From assembly GCA_949710005.1 (NCBI GenBank), contig OX453286.1:13429742-13493741 (forward strand): a stretch of 64,000 bases of DNA, written 5' to 3'. The notes beneath the pieces were generated by a model that was not told where the DNA came from, made no database searches, and saw only the letters and a list, made by a program, of their open reading frames with translations. Position numbers and translations under genes: made by a program. Below, one piece after another: positions 11,601-24,528 of this stretch; position 1 is the first letter of the stretch, and every line of letters begins with the position of its first letter. Source of the DNA: Ricordea florida (Eukaryota > Cnidaria > Anthozoa > Corallimorpharia > Ricordeidae).

Positions 11601-14560
11601 TGTATCAAACATCGAAAACTGACAATGTGATAGACTCAAGAAAAGTAGAAAAATGTCACCCTTTGTGTGGAAACAGAAATAACAAATTTTATTTCTGTAA
11701 TATTAAATTGAGAACAAGGTTTCTAAGAAGTGCTCAATACAAATAATGTCATTCCCAGTTTAAGCCATCAAAAACTAGCCATGTGTGAGATTTTCTAGAA
11801 AAGTGGTAGAATGTCGTTATTTGTGTGGAATCAGAAGTAACTAGTTGCACACACAACAAACAGCAGCTACGTTATTCATTTCCAGAAAAATACGGTCCGT
11901 TTACGATTTGTTTTGCAACAATTTATTTTATGAAGATTTAAATAAAAACAAGGTTTTTAAGAAGTGGACAATATAAAAATGTCATTCGCAGTTTAAACTA
12001 TCAGAAAGCAACAATGTGAAAGACTTTCTACAAAAGCCATAGAATGTCACCCTTTGTTTGAAAACAGAAATGAAAACGGAAATGCGTCCCCTTTGCGATT
12101 TCTTTGCAACTTTTCATTTCTGTAATATTAAATTGAAAACCAGCTTTCTAAGAAATGCTCAATGCAAATACTGCCATTTGCAGTATAGAATATCGAGAAC
12201 TAACTATGTCATAGTCTTTCTAGAAAAGTGGTAGAATGTTACCTTATGTGTGAAAACAGAGGTACCGGGTTGCAGATGCAACAAAAAGCAGCTATCTTAT
12301 TGAGCTGTAAGGAAATGCGTTCCCTTTGCAATTTCTCCTGTAACATTTCTATATGTATATTTCATTTATATTTAATCAGATACAAGGTTTCTGAGAAGTG
12401 CTTACTACAAATAATGTTATTGGCAGTACAAAGCTACCAAAAAAATTGTGTGATAGACTTTCTACAAAAGCCATAGAATGTCACCCTTTGTTTGAAAACA
12501 GAAATGAAAACGGAAATAAGTGCCCTTTGCGATTTCCTTGCAACATTTCATTTCTGTAATATTAAATTGAAAACCAGCTTTCTAAGAAGTGCTGAATGCA
12601 AATAATGCCATTTGCAGTATAGAATATCGAAACCTAACGATGTCATAGTCTTTCTAGAAAAGTGGTAGAATGTTACCTTATGTGTGGAAACAGAGGTACC
12701 GGGTTGCAGACGCAACAAACAGCAGCTATCTTATTGAGCTGTACTGAACATTCAAAAGCAACACCGTTAAAGACTTTCTACAAAAGTCATAGAATGTCAG
12801 CCTTTGTGTGAAAAGACAAGTAACAAGTTAAACACACAACAAATAGCTAGTATACGGCACGGAAATGCATCCGTTCTATTATTATTCGGAAAACATTATA
12901 TTTCTGTAATATTAAGCTGGAAACATTGTTTCTAAAAAGTGCCTAATAAAAAATAATGTCATTCAGAGTTTCAATTATCCAAAACCAACAACGTAAAAGA
13001 CTTCCTACAAATGTCATAGAATGTTAGCCTTTGTGTGGAAACAGAAGTAGCAAGTTGTCCAAAGAACAAATAGCAGTTACGTTATTGCGCTGTACGGAAA
13101 TGAGCCTCCTCACGATTTCTCATTCAACATTTTATTTCTGTGAAAAAAAGTCATACAATGTCACAACTTGAGTGGAGACTGAAGTAGCAAGCTGCACGCA
13201 AAAGAAGTAACAGCTAAGTTAATGCGCTGCACGGTAATGTGTCCCTGTCACAATTAAACCTGCAACATTATATTACTTTAATATTCAGGATAAAACATAA
13301 ATTCTTAAAAGTGCACAACTGAAGTAATGTATCTTTAACTCTCAACCATTCACAAGCAGCGATGTTAAAGACTTTCTACAAAAGTCATAGAATGTCACCT
13401 TTTGTGTGAAAAAATTAGTAACAAGTTAAACACACAACAAATTAGATAAAATCACGACAAATAGGAGCTACGTTATTGCCCTTCACGAAAATGCGTTCCC
13501 TTCACGATTTGTCCTGCAACATTTAATTTTATATTAAGTAAGCTAGAAACATGCTATTTAAAAAATATAAAGGTTTTCTGCAAAAGCCATGGAATGTTCA
13601 CCGTTTGTGTGAAAAGAGACGCAACAAGTTAAACACACAAGAAATAGCAGCTACGTCATTGCGTGCACGGAAATACGTCCCTTTTCTTATTTGCCCAGCA
13701 ACATTTTATTTAAATGATTGTAAGCTGAAAACATGAATTCTATAAAGTGACCAATGCAAATAATATCATTCCTAGTTTCAACCATCCAAAACCTACAATG
13801 TAAGAGACTTTCTACAAAAGACATAGAATGTCACCATTTCTGTGGAAAGACAAGAAGCAAGCTCAACACACACAAATAGCAGCTACGTTATTGCGCTGCA
13901 CGGAGATGCGTCATATTTGCCTGGAAACATTTTATTTCTGCCGATTAAGCTAGAAACATGGTTTCTGAAATATGCCCAATGCTAATAGTGTCATTCAGAG
14001 TTTTAACAATATGAAGCAACAATGTGAAAGACTTTCTACAAAAGTCATAGAATGTCACCAATTGTGTGGAAAGAGTAGTAACAAGTTTAAAACACACCAA
14101 ATAACAGCTAAGTTAATACGCTACACGGAAATGCGTCCCTTTCATGATTTGTGCTGCAACATTTTATTTTATATTCAGCTAGCTAGAAACATGCTTTCTG
14201 AAATAGGCCCAATACAAGAAATGTCATTCGGAGTTTCAACCATCCAAAACCAAAATTGTAAAAGACTTTCTAAAAGAGTCATTGAATTTGATCCTTTGTG
14301 TGTTAACAGAAGTAGCAAGTTTCACGCACAAGAAATAGCAGCTACGTTATTTATTTTTGCGGAAATGCATTTCCTTTACGATTTGTTCGGAACCATTTTA
14401 TTGTTAAAGTGAAAAATGGTTTCTAATACGCGCAAATAGTACTATTTGCAGTTTAAGACTTGAAAATGAACAATGTGATACACTTCTTAGTAAAGTAATA
14501 TAATGTCACCATCTGTGTAGAAACAGAAGTAGCAAGTTGCCTCCTAGCTCTCTCTTTACA
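11601..14560 (-). repeat. Satellite B, reverse (~230-bp monomers)
   Basis: The B monomer is now read on the other strand (aaatagcagctacgttattg, tttgtgtggaaacagaagta). From about 12760 onward it is a close inverted copy of 8340-10290: the segment near 12770-13030 mirrors 10290-10020 almost base for base. Bases 11600-12760 carry reverse B monomers that do not match the left half of the spacer as closely. No gene is seen. Confidence 0.88.
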
Positions 14561-15650
14561 TCCTACCATTTAAGCTTACAAGTAAACTAAGGGTGCCTGC
14601 AAAGCTAAGAGACTAATTATAGAAAAATAATGAGCCTATCCTAGAACCACTCAAGGAAAAGCAACTGAGATACACACAACTGTTGCAGTCTCTTGCACCG
14701 GCGCTGACGACGAGGTATTTCTCACAAATGTTCAATTTATTATGACTAAGTCGTCGACGGAGACAGCATCAGGTTGTATGTTAGTGTGTCAGTTCCACGG
14801 GGTTATCATGATAGAAGGTGCTACGGAGTGGTGATCGGACTATGCTCCTTAATTACAACTGGTGGAACTGTAAGGTCACTGCTCTAATCAAAAGACTCGT
14901 ACTCAACACCGATATTCGTAGGGTCATCTATCAATCATCTATCTATCATCTATCACGGTCTGCAGACATGGTCAGGTGGGTAATGATAAGCCATCAGGTT
15001 GAGTGGTATGTGGGCATCCAGCCGTTTTTGCAGAGGATAGAGAAGAAGGGGGGGAGGGGCGGCATCGAGGTTGCCTGTGATCACTATTGGGATTGCACTT
15101 TGGAGTGGTCCTGCCAATGCGCATAGCTTTGGTATCTTCAATGCAAAGTAACTCATCAAGAAGAGATCTAAGTGCATGGGAGATCTCACGTTTTAGTAAA
15201 ACCAGGGTCTTATTGCGTAATTCGGAGCCAAATGTTTTCTTACGAAAAGTGGTAAGCCTGGGTGTATCAACACGAGTAGTAGGGATTTGCCGGTCCTAGG
15301 ACATTTACCAAATCCTGGAAAAATCATCTGTTACATCTTGTTCCAAAATCAGCAACACTTACCAATAAATAAAAATCCAATCCGTGTATGCCTAACCCTC
15401 GCGAAAGGTGTATAGAGTCTAAACAAAATAAGATCATTTTTCAAAGTCTAAGCCACATGTTATCCACAAAGGAAGGTACTCTCCTATTTCCACATTCCGC
15501 GCCAATTCATTTTATCAGGTGTTTTTCCATTATTTTGTAGTGACATGCTCTTCACTTCCCTTTACACACTAAGTAAATTTCCTTTGTTTCACGCAATAAC
15601 TTAACAGCTATACCTACTAACACAAATCTAGGTTAGTCGAGTATATCCAT
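14561..15650 (-). repeat. A block, reverse (copy 1 right arm)
   Basis: This is an inverted copy of 7291-8340, seen in the mirrored order of landmarks such as agatctcacgttttagtaaa and ttcgcgagggttaggc (here complemented). One local difference is a short catctatc expansion near 14925-14957. Overlapping frames on both strands are inherited from the block and are not called as genes. Confidence 0.75.
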
Positions 15651-18600
15651 GAGCTAACCAGCTAACACCTACCTCCTAATCAGGAAAATAGCGAGGCTAA
15701 TCAGGCAAATACATAGACCAATATTGCAGATTTCAGAGTACTTGTGAGCGGATAGGCTAATACTGTGAATAAATAGGCAAATAAAGTAAACACATCAGGA
15801 AATAGAGAAACTTATCAGGCAAATACTTATAAACTAATTGGGTAAATATATGGGCCAATAAGGTAACTAGATAGGCTTAACAAATATATCAAGGGCCAAT
15901 CAGGTACATCAATAAGCAATTCAGATAATACCTAGCCTAGTCAGGTAAGCATAGCTGCTAGTCAAATAGACAGATAGGCTAACTACGTAAGCCCATCAAG
16001 ATCCGGTAGATAAATACGGTAATCAGTTAAGCATAACTGCTAAGCAAGTAGACACATTGGCTAAATAGGTAAAACTATTAGGCAATAAGGTAAAAAGATT
16101 AGGCTAATCGAATTTATTATAGGCCAATCAGGTACATCCAAGAGCCAGTCCAGTAGATACATAGGTAGATCAGTAAGGCATAGCTACAAATCAAGTAAAA
16201 ACATAGCTCAACTATATAAACCAGTCAAGAAGTCAGGTAAAAAGACAGGCTAATAAGGCAAATTAATAGGCTAATTAGATAAACAAAAAGACTAATTAAT
16301 TAAATATAAAGTAATCGGGTTACTATATGGGCTAATTCGGCTAATAGAGAGGCTAATTAGGTATAAAAATAAAATAATTTAAAAACTGTGGGCTAATCAG
16401 ATAAAAAGGCTAATCGAATATATCATAATCCTCTTAGGTACATGCTGAAATGAATCCGATAGATACATAGGCTAATCAGTAAAGCATAGCTGCTAATCAA
16501 GTTAACACATAGGCTAACTAAATAAATTAAGAAATCAATTAATGATTTATACAAGCTTATATGGCTAATTAGAATATATAGGTTACATAGATAAACAGGT
16601 AAACTAATTAGGAAAATATATGGGCTAATAAGATAGATAGGGTAATCGTATATATTATAGGCCAATCAGCTACATCAATAAGTCAACTCGGTAGATACAT
16701 AGGCTAAACAGGTAAGCATAGCTGCTTATCAAGTAGACACATAGGCTAACTAGGTAAAACCTTTAGGCAATAAGGTAAAAAGATAGGCTAATAAGGCAAA
16801 TATATAGGCTAATTAGATAAATAATTAAACTAATTAGAAAAATATATGGGCTAATCAGGTAAGTAGGGTAATCGAATATATTATAGGTTAATCAGGTACA
16901 TCAATCAGCCAGTCCGCTAGATACATAGGTTAATCACTTAAGGATAGCTGCTAATTAAGTTAAAACATAGGCCTACTATCTAGACCAGTCATGAAGTCAA
17001 GTAAAAAGATAGGCTTAGTATACAAATACATAGGCTAATTGCATAAATGCGGAGACCAATTAGGAAAAAAATTGCTAAGCTAATCAGGTTAATACTTAGG
17101 CTAGTTAGGTATATAGAGAGGCCAATCAGGTGAATAGATAGGCTAATTAAGAAAATAAAGAGCCTTATTAAATAAATGGGTAAAATTATTAGAAAAATAT
17201 ATAAGCTAATAAGGTTAATAAGCTAATGAAATATATCATAGGTCAATCAGGTACATAAATAAGCCAGTACGGTAGACACATAGGCTAACTAGGTAATACT
17301 ATCACGCAATAACTTAAAAAGATCTAATTGGGCAAATATACAGGCTCATTACATAAATAGATACGCCAACTAAAAAAATATATGGCCTAACCAGAAAATT
17401 AGGCTAATCGAATTTATCATAGGTCAATTAGGTACATCCATAAGCCAGTCCGGTAGAAACATAAGCTAATCAGTTAAGCCTCGCTGCTAATCAGGTAAAA
17501 AACATAGGCCACCTATCTAAACCAGTCAAGAAGTCAGGTTAAAAGATAGGCTAATAAGCAAATACATAGGCAAATTAGATAAATAAAGAGACTAATTAGG
17601 GAAATATATAAGTTAGTTAGGTTAAAAGTTAGGCTAATAAGGTAGATAGATTGGCCAATCAGGAAAATAGATAGGCTTATAAGGAATGTACAGAGACCAA
17701 AGAGATGGATGAACTGATTAAAAAATATCAAGTAAACACATAGCCTAACTAGCTAAGCCCATCAACAACTCAAGTAAAAATAGAGGCTAATTAGCCAAAT
17801 AGATAGGCTAATTAGATAAACACACAAACTAATTAAAGAAAGATATAAGCCAGTTAGACAAATAGTTAGGCTTAATAGGTATATAGATGGGCCAATCAAA
17901 TAAAAAAAAATGCAAATTAGGCAAATTTTATATATAGATCAACTAATTAGAAAAATAAAGGTCTACACATAGGCCTATCAGGTACATCCTTCAGCCAGTC
18001 CGGTAGATGCATAGGGTAATCAGTAAGGAGTAGCTGCAAATTAAGTAGACACATAGTCGTGTAACCAGATAAAGCTATCATGCAGTAGCGGAAAAAGGTA
18101 GGTTCTTAAGCAAAGATATAGGCTAATTAGATAAATATATGAACTAATTAGGAAAGTATATTGGTAATTAGGTATACAAATGGGCAAATCAGATAACCAG
18201 ATAGGGTAATTAGGCAAATAAATAGACTAATTAAATATATATAGATATATATAAACTAATTAGAAAAACGTGAATGGAGAACAAAGTATCAGATAAAACT
18301 GTATCCTAATTAGGCAAATTAGATATACATATAAACTAAATAGAAACATGTATGGCCTAAGAAAATAATAAGGCTAATTGAATATATCATCATCACATAT
18401 CACGCCTATCACGAACATACTTTAGCCAGTCCGTTATATGCATAGGCTAATCAAGTAAGCCTAGCTGCTAATCAAGTCAACACATAGTCTAACTAGGTAA
18501 AAACTATAATGCAGTAGAAAAAAAAGGTAGGTTCATTAGCAAATATATAGACTAATTAGATAAATAGATAAACTAATTAGGAAAGTATATGGGTAATTAG

Positions 18601-21289
18601 GTATACAGATGGGCTAATCAGCTAAACAGATAGGCGAATTAGGCAAATAAATAGACTAATTAGATATATATATATATATATAAACTAATTAGAAAAACGT
18701 GTATGCAGAAAAATGTATCAGATAAAAGTGTATGCTAATTAGGCAAATTAGATATATAGATAAACTAATTAGAAAAATATATAGGCTAGTAGATTATTTA
18801 GCCTTCCTAAATATATCATAGGCTTGTCAGGTACATCCTTAAGCCAGTCCGGTATATTCATAGGCTAATCAAGTAAGCCTAGCTCCTAATTAAGTCAACA
18901 CATAAGCTAACTAGGTAAAACTATAATGCAGTACGAAAAAAAGGTAGGTTCATAGGCAAATATATAGACTAATTAGATAAATAGATAAGCTAATTAGGAA
19001 ACCATATGGGTAATTAGGTATACAAATGCGCTAATCAGGTAAACAGATAGGCTAATTAGGCAAATGAATAACCTAATTAGATATATAGATATATATAAAC
19101 TAATAAGAAAAACGTGTATGCAGAAAATCTATCAGATAAAAAAGTATGCTAATTAAGCAAATTAGATATATAGATAAACTAATTACAAAAATATATGGGC
19201 TAGTAGAATATTTAGGCTTATTAAATATATCATAGGCCTATCATGTACATCTTTAGCCAGTCCGGTATATGCATAGGCTAATCAAGTAGGCCTAGCTGCT
19301 AATCAAGTCAACACATAGGCTTACTAGGTAAAACTGTCAGGCAGTAGCCAAAAAGGTAGGTTCATAAGCAAATATATAGACTAATCAGACAAATAGATAA
19401 ACTAATTAGGAAAGTATATTGGTAATTAGGTTATACAGATGGGCTAATAAGGTAAACAGATAGGCTAATTAGGCAAATAAATAGACTAATTAGATATATA
19501 TATATATATAAACTAACTAGAAGAACGTATGCAGAAAGAAGTATCAGATAAAAGTGTATGCTAATCAGGCAAAATAGATATATAGATAAACTAATTAGAA
19601 AAATATATGGGCTAGTAGAATATTTAGGCTACATGAATATATTATAGGCCTATCAGGTACATATTTTAGCCAGTCTGGTATATCCATAGGCTAATCAAGT
19701 AAGCCTAGCTGCTAATCAAGTCAACACATAGGCTAACTAGGTAAAACTATCAGGCAGTAGCAAAAAAGAGAGGTTCATAAGCAAAACTATGGACTAAACA
19801 GATAAATAGATAAACTAATTAGGAACGTATATGGGTAATTAGGTATACAGATGGACTAATCAGGTAAACAGATAGGCTAATTAGGGAAATAAATAGACTA
19901 ATTAGATATATATATAAACTAATTAGAGAAACGTTTATGCAGAAAAAGTGTATCAGATAAAATTGTATGCTAATTAGGCAAATTAGATAAATAGATAAAC
20001 TAATTATAAAAATATATGGGCTAAAAGAATATTTAGGTTACATGAATATATTATAGGCTTATCAGGTACATATTTTAGCCAGTCCGGTATATGCATAGGC
20101 TAATCAAGTAGGCCTAGCTGCTAATCAAGTCAACACATAGGCTTACTAGGTAAAACTATCAGGCAGTAGCAAAAAAGGTAGGTTCATAAGCAAATATATA
20201 GACTAATCAGACAAATAGATAAACTAATTAGGAAAGTATATTGGTAATTAGGTTATACAGATGGGCTAATAAGGTAAACAGATAGGCTAATTAGGCAAAT
20301 AAATAGACTAATTAGATATATATATAAACTAACTAGAAGAACGTATGCAGAAAGAAGTATCAGATAAAAGTGTATGCTAATCAGGCAAAATAGATATATA
20401 GATAAACTAATTAGAAAAATATATGGGCTAGTAGAATATTTAGGCTCCATGAATATATTATAGGCCTATCAGGTACATATTTTAGCCAGTCTGGTATATC
20501 CATAGGCTAATCAAGTAAGCCTAGCTGCTAATCAAGTCAACACATAGGCTAACTAGCTAAAACTATCAGGCAGTAGCAAAAAAGAGAGGTTCATAAGCAA
20601 AACTATGGACTAAACAGATAAATAGATAAACTAATTAGGAACGTATATGGGTAATTAGGTATACAGATGGACTAATCAGGTAAACAGATAGGCTAATTAG
20701 GGAAATAAATAGACTAATTAGATATGTATATATATAAACTAATTAGAAAAACGTGTATGCAGAAGAAAGTATCAGATAAAAGTGTATGCTAATTAGGCAA
20801 ATTAGATATATAGATAAATTAATTAGAAAAATATATGGGCTAGTAGAATGTTTAGTCTTATTAAATATATCATAGGCCTATCAGGTACATCCTTTTGCCA
20901 GTCCGATATATGCATAGGCTAATCAAGTAAGAATAGCTTCTAATCAAGTCAACACATAGGCTAACTAGGTAAAACTATAATGCAGTAGGGGAAAAGGTAG
21001 AATCATGAGCAAATATATAGACTAATTAGATAAATAGATAAACTAATTAGGAAAGTATATGGGTAATTAGGTATACAGATGCGCTAATCAGGGAAACAGA
21101 TAGGCTATTTAGGCAAATAAATAGACTAATTAGATATATGTAGATATATATAAACTAATTAGAAAAACGTGTATGCAGAAAAAAGTATCAGATAAAAGTG
21201 TATCCTAATTAGGCAAATTAGATACATAGATAAACTAATTAGAAAAATATATGGGCTAGTAGAATATTTAGGCTACATAAATATAATAT
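15651..21289 (-). repeat. 21-bp minisatellite array, reverse (copy 1 right arm)
   Basis: This is a mirror of the left-arm array. Irregular units lie close to the A block and regular ~410-bp higher-order units with (TA)n tracts lie further out: gggtaattaggtatacagat or its close variants recur near 18590, 19010, 19420, 19830, 20240, 20650 and 21060. No gene is seen. The array is interrupted by a transposon at about 21290 and resumes at 23181. Confidence 0.9.
19255..20752. repeat. Recent ~820-bp direct duplication within the minisatellite
   Basis: The block at about 19255-19935 is repeated almost exactly at about 20074-20752, an offset of about 820 bp or two ~410-bp units. Both share rare private variants that other units lack: tcaagtaggcctag, aactaactagaagaacgt and ggttatacagatgggc. 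Shared private variants argue for one recent two-unit duplication by unequal exchange or slippage. Confidence 0.8.
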
Positions 21290-21877
21290 ATAGATTTAGC
21301 CAAGCCTAAAAGCGGGGCTCCCGTTTGGTACTTTCATTTCACTTTAAACTGTAAAAGCATTCTAAAATATTGCGAAGGAATTCACAAACGTTTTTAACTA
21401 TAGTTTAGTGTCGAGGTCGGTTAACTCGCTTTGATTTTTGTCAAACCTTTCGTCTGCCATAAGTACGGTCTTTCTATCTACAAAGTCATGGAGTATATCA
21501 TGTCTACAAAAAACACAAATTATCAATGTACTGTATTCTATTCCTGATCCATTCTTTTTGCGTAAATGTATTTAAAAGATTTTTACACGCTACTGGGAAA
21601 TGCAGGACACAACTCTTGTCATTTTCGTGTTAAAACGAACACCGGTAAAATAAATGAACGAACGAACCTCGGTAAAATAAATGTTTACTCCAAGGTATGG
21701 TAAAATGTATGGAAAAGGGCTTACATATAACTATCTATATAAACACACATTTAGACAGTTCCGCTAGCATTTTTTACTTAATTTAGCTTGATATCTAAGT
21801 TCCAGTATATAGCCTGCATGGAAGCCAAATAAATGTAAATGTTTTTCCTTTTTGTTATGTTATTATTAAATTGAGTT

Positions 21878-21970
21878 ATGGATGCAACTCAAATTGAATT
21901 ATTAAATGAAATCGTAAAATTATTAAGCACTCAAGAACTTCAGGGTTTCCTTCAATCCTATAATTCATAA
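21878..21970 (+). other. 30-codon open frame, possibly spurious
   Basis: A short ATG frame lies inside the Helitron-like element. Its predicted peptide starts MDATQIELLNEIVKLLS and looks like one amphipathic helix. I do not recognise it. It could be the stub of a captured coding exon or chance. Confidence 0.15.
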
Positions 21971-22000
21971 TCATGAGCAAAAAACCTTCTATGCTTTACC

Positions 22001-22679
22001 CTACGAGCCGAGGTTTCTCTCTTTCATGGCTTTTAGCTGGGTATCTCGGCGTTCTTCGCTACAATTTTGTCTGTTTTCCACAGCACGGAGTCTTTCCGCT
22101 TCTCGGCGTTCTTCGCTAAAATTTTGCCTGTTTTCCACAGCACAGAGTCTTTCCGCTTCTCGGCATTCTTCGCTACAATTTTGTCTGTTTTCCACAGCAC
22201 GGAGTCTTTCCTCTTCTCGGCGTTCTTCGCTAAAATTTTGTCTGTTTTCCACAGCACAGACTCTTTTCGCTTCTCGGCATTCTTCGCTACAATTTTGTCT
22301 GTTTTCCACAGAACGGAGTCTTTCCGCTTCTCGGCGTTCTTCGCTAAAATTTGTCTGTTTTCCACAGCACAGAGTCTTTCCGCTTCTCGGCATTCTTCGC
22401 TATAATTTTGTCTGTTTTCCACAGCACGGAGTCTTTCTCCTTCTCGGCGTTCTTCGTTAACATTTTGTCAGTTTTCTCGAGCCGGACTCTTTCTGCTTGT
22501 CGGCGTTCTTCGATATAATTTCGTCTCCTTTCTCTTTCCCGAGCTCGCCTTCTTTGGCGATCTTCTTCGCTCATTCTTCCCCAGTTAATTCTTGCTCTCT
22601 TCCGCTCTCTTTCCCGTTGCTCTTCACCTGAAGCCTGTGTTCTGCAAATTATATTTTCTCCACTATTGTTTGTCGACAT
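22001..22679 (-). pseudogene. Arg/Glu-rich 19-residue tandem-repeat protein, frameshifted
   Basis: The frame starts at the ATG ending at 22679 with a ~40-residue leader, then a charged segment (RERERKRARINWG, EEDRQRRRARERERRR). It then enters 57-bp (19-aa) tandem repeats of the type SEERREAERLRAVENRQ down to a stop at 22001. The repeat does not stay in one frame. Its first units read as KNAEKRKDSVLWKTDK, and a one-base deletion near 22347 (a run of T one shorter than in sister units) shifts reading back to SEERREAERL. Since 57 is a multiple of three, several frames on both strands remain open across the array, so openness alone proves nothing. From family knowledge, basic RE-rich short repeats occur at the N-terminus of Helitron Rep/helicase proteins and in STPR-type DNA-binding domains. 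That this is such a remnant is inference. Confidence 0.5.
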
Positions 22680-23056
22680 AGCAATAGAAATTGTTTCGCT
22701 TAACCTTTAGTAAACCTTTAACAGTGTAGAGTAATAATATTGTGTCTCAAAAAGACAATGAACTGAAATTTTCTATTTAAGTCGTCAACGCAATTTCCCG
22801 CCAAAAATACGCGGGCTACCAGAAATCGAGACTTGAGCCCAGCTTCTAAATAAATAGGGTCCGCTCAATCAGTTGACACATGAGCCCACAATATGGTCAT
22901 GTGATGCTGGTCAGTGGCTATCCCGTTTTGACAGCTGTCAATTGACCATATTGTGAATGTCCAATATAAAAGATGTGGATTTTCCAAGACACGCCTGAGG
23001 TACCCCTCCCTTTCTTTTGATCGTCTCCTCTAACCTACCCGTACAATCTGTAGACG

Positions 23057-23082
23057 CGTACGTACGTACGTACGTACGTACG
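23057..23082. repeat. (CGTA)n microsatellite
   Basis: About six and a half perfect CGTA units lie inside the Helitron-like element, next to tggtcaat-type inverted motifs that recur between 22890 and 23130. Confidence 0.95.
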
Positions 23083-23180
23083 CTCGGTCAATCACGTGAC
23101 AACCAAACAAAAAGAGGTTGACCATATTCCATGAGTATGGGGCTCTGCTCCACGCGCGCTTCGCGCGCGGGAGCCCCGCT

Positions 23181-24528
23181 ATTATAGGCCTATCAGGTAC
23201 ATCCTTTAGCCAGTCCGGTATATGCATAGGCTAATCAAGTAAGCCTAGCTGCTATTCAAGTCAACACATAGCCTTACTAGGTAACACTATCAGGCAGTAG
23301 CGAAAAAGGTAGGTTCATAAGCAAATATATAGACTAATTAGATAAATAAATAAGCTAATTAGGAAAGTATATGGGTAATTAGGTATACAGATGGGCTAAT
23401 CAGGTAAACAGACAGGCTTATTAGGCAAATAAATAGACCAATTGGATAAATATATATAAATTAATTAGAAAAACGTGTATGCAGAAAAAAGTATCAGATA
23501 AAAGTGTATGCTAATTAGGCAAATTAGATATATAGATAAACTAATTAGAAAAATATAGGGGCTAGTAGAATATTTAGGCTTATTAAATAGATCATAGGCC
23601 TATCAAGTACATCGTTTAGCCAGTCCGGTATATCCATAGGCTAATTAAGTACGCCTAGCTGCTAATCAAGTCAACACATAGGCTAACTAGGTAAAACTAT
23701 CAGGCAGTAGGGGAAAAAGGTAGGTTCATAAGCAAATATATAGACTAATTAGATAAATAGATAAACTAATTAGGAAAGTATATGGGTAGTTAGGTATACA
23801 GAAGGGCCAATCAAGTAAACAGATAGGCTAATTAGGCAAATAAATACACTAATTAGATATATATATATATATAAACTAATTAGAAAAACGTGTATGCAGA
23901 AGAAAGTATCAGATAAAAGTGTATGCTAGTTAGGCTAATTAAATATATAGATAAACTAATTAGAAAAATATATGGGCTAGTAGAATATTTAGGCTTATTA
24001 AATATATCATAGGCCTATAAGGTACATCTTTTAGCCAGTCCGATATATGCATAGGCTAATCAAGTAAGCCTAGCTACTAATCAAGTCAACATATAGGCTA
24101 ACTAGGTGAAGCTATAATGCAGTAGGGGAAAAAGGGAGGTTCATAAGCAAATATATAGACTAATTAGATAAATAGATAAACTAATTAGGAAAGTATATGG
24201 GTAATTAAGTATACAGATGGGCTAATCAGGTACACAGATAGGCTAATTAGGCAAATACATGGACTAATTAGATATATATGTATATAAACTAATTAGAAAA
24301 ACGTGTATGCAGAAAAAAGTATCAGATAAAAGTGTATGCTAATTAGGCAAATTAGACATATAGGTAAACTAATTAGAAAAATATATGGGCTACTAGAATA
24401 TTTAACCTTATTAAATATATCATATCCCTATCAGGTACATCCTTAGGCCAGTCCGGTATATTCATAAGCCAATCAAGTAAGCCTAGCTGCTAATTAAGTC
24501 AACAAAGGCTAACTAGATAAATAATTAA
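23181..24528 (-). repeat. 21-bp minisatellite array, reverse (continuation)
   Basis: The array continues from 21289 with the same orientation and ~410-bp unit structure. It ends at a flip near 24528, where ggctaactagataaataatt gives way to acctacctttttcccctact. This junction differs from those at 1718 and 46105. No gene is seen. Confidence 0.88.

Larger units (their letters stand above)
21290..23180 (-). mobile_element. Helitron/Helentron-like non-autonomous element
   Basis: A ~1.9-kb non-repeat segment splits a minisatellite unit (left flank ggctacataaatata, right flank attataggcctatcagg). AGCGGGGCTCCCG at 21311-21323 has an exact inverted match at 23168-23180. The right copy abuts the flank, while the left copy is set back by about 20 bp. 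A GC-rich hairpin (CGCGCG, loop CTT, CGCGCG at 23153-23167) sits just inside the right end. Offset inverted repeats plus a terminal hairpin are the pattern of Helentron/Helitron2 ends. A TIR transposon remains possible, because the exact left end is blurred by AT-repeat sequence. The element carries a basic repeat protein remnant and no Rep/helicase. Confidence 0.55.

Noticed and set aside
15087-15299. 70-codon frame (MGLHFGVVLPMRIALVSS) recurring in four of the five A blocks
   Set aside because: It runs antisense to the more protein-like A-block frame; recurrence is explained by DNA copying, so it is treated as a shadow.
22067-22405. Plus-strand Ser/Phe-rich repeat frames
   Set aside because: They are complements of the 57-bp repeat; the charged minus-strand frame has a non-repeat leader and better protein character.
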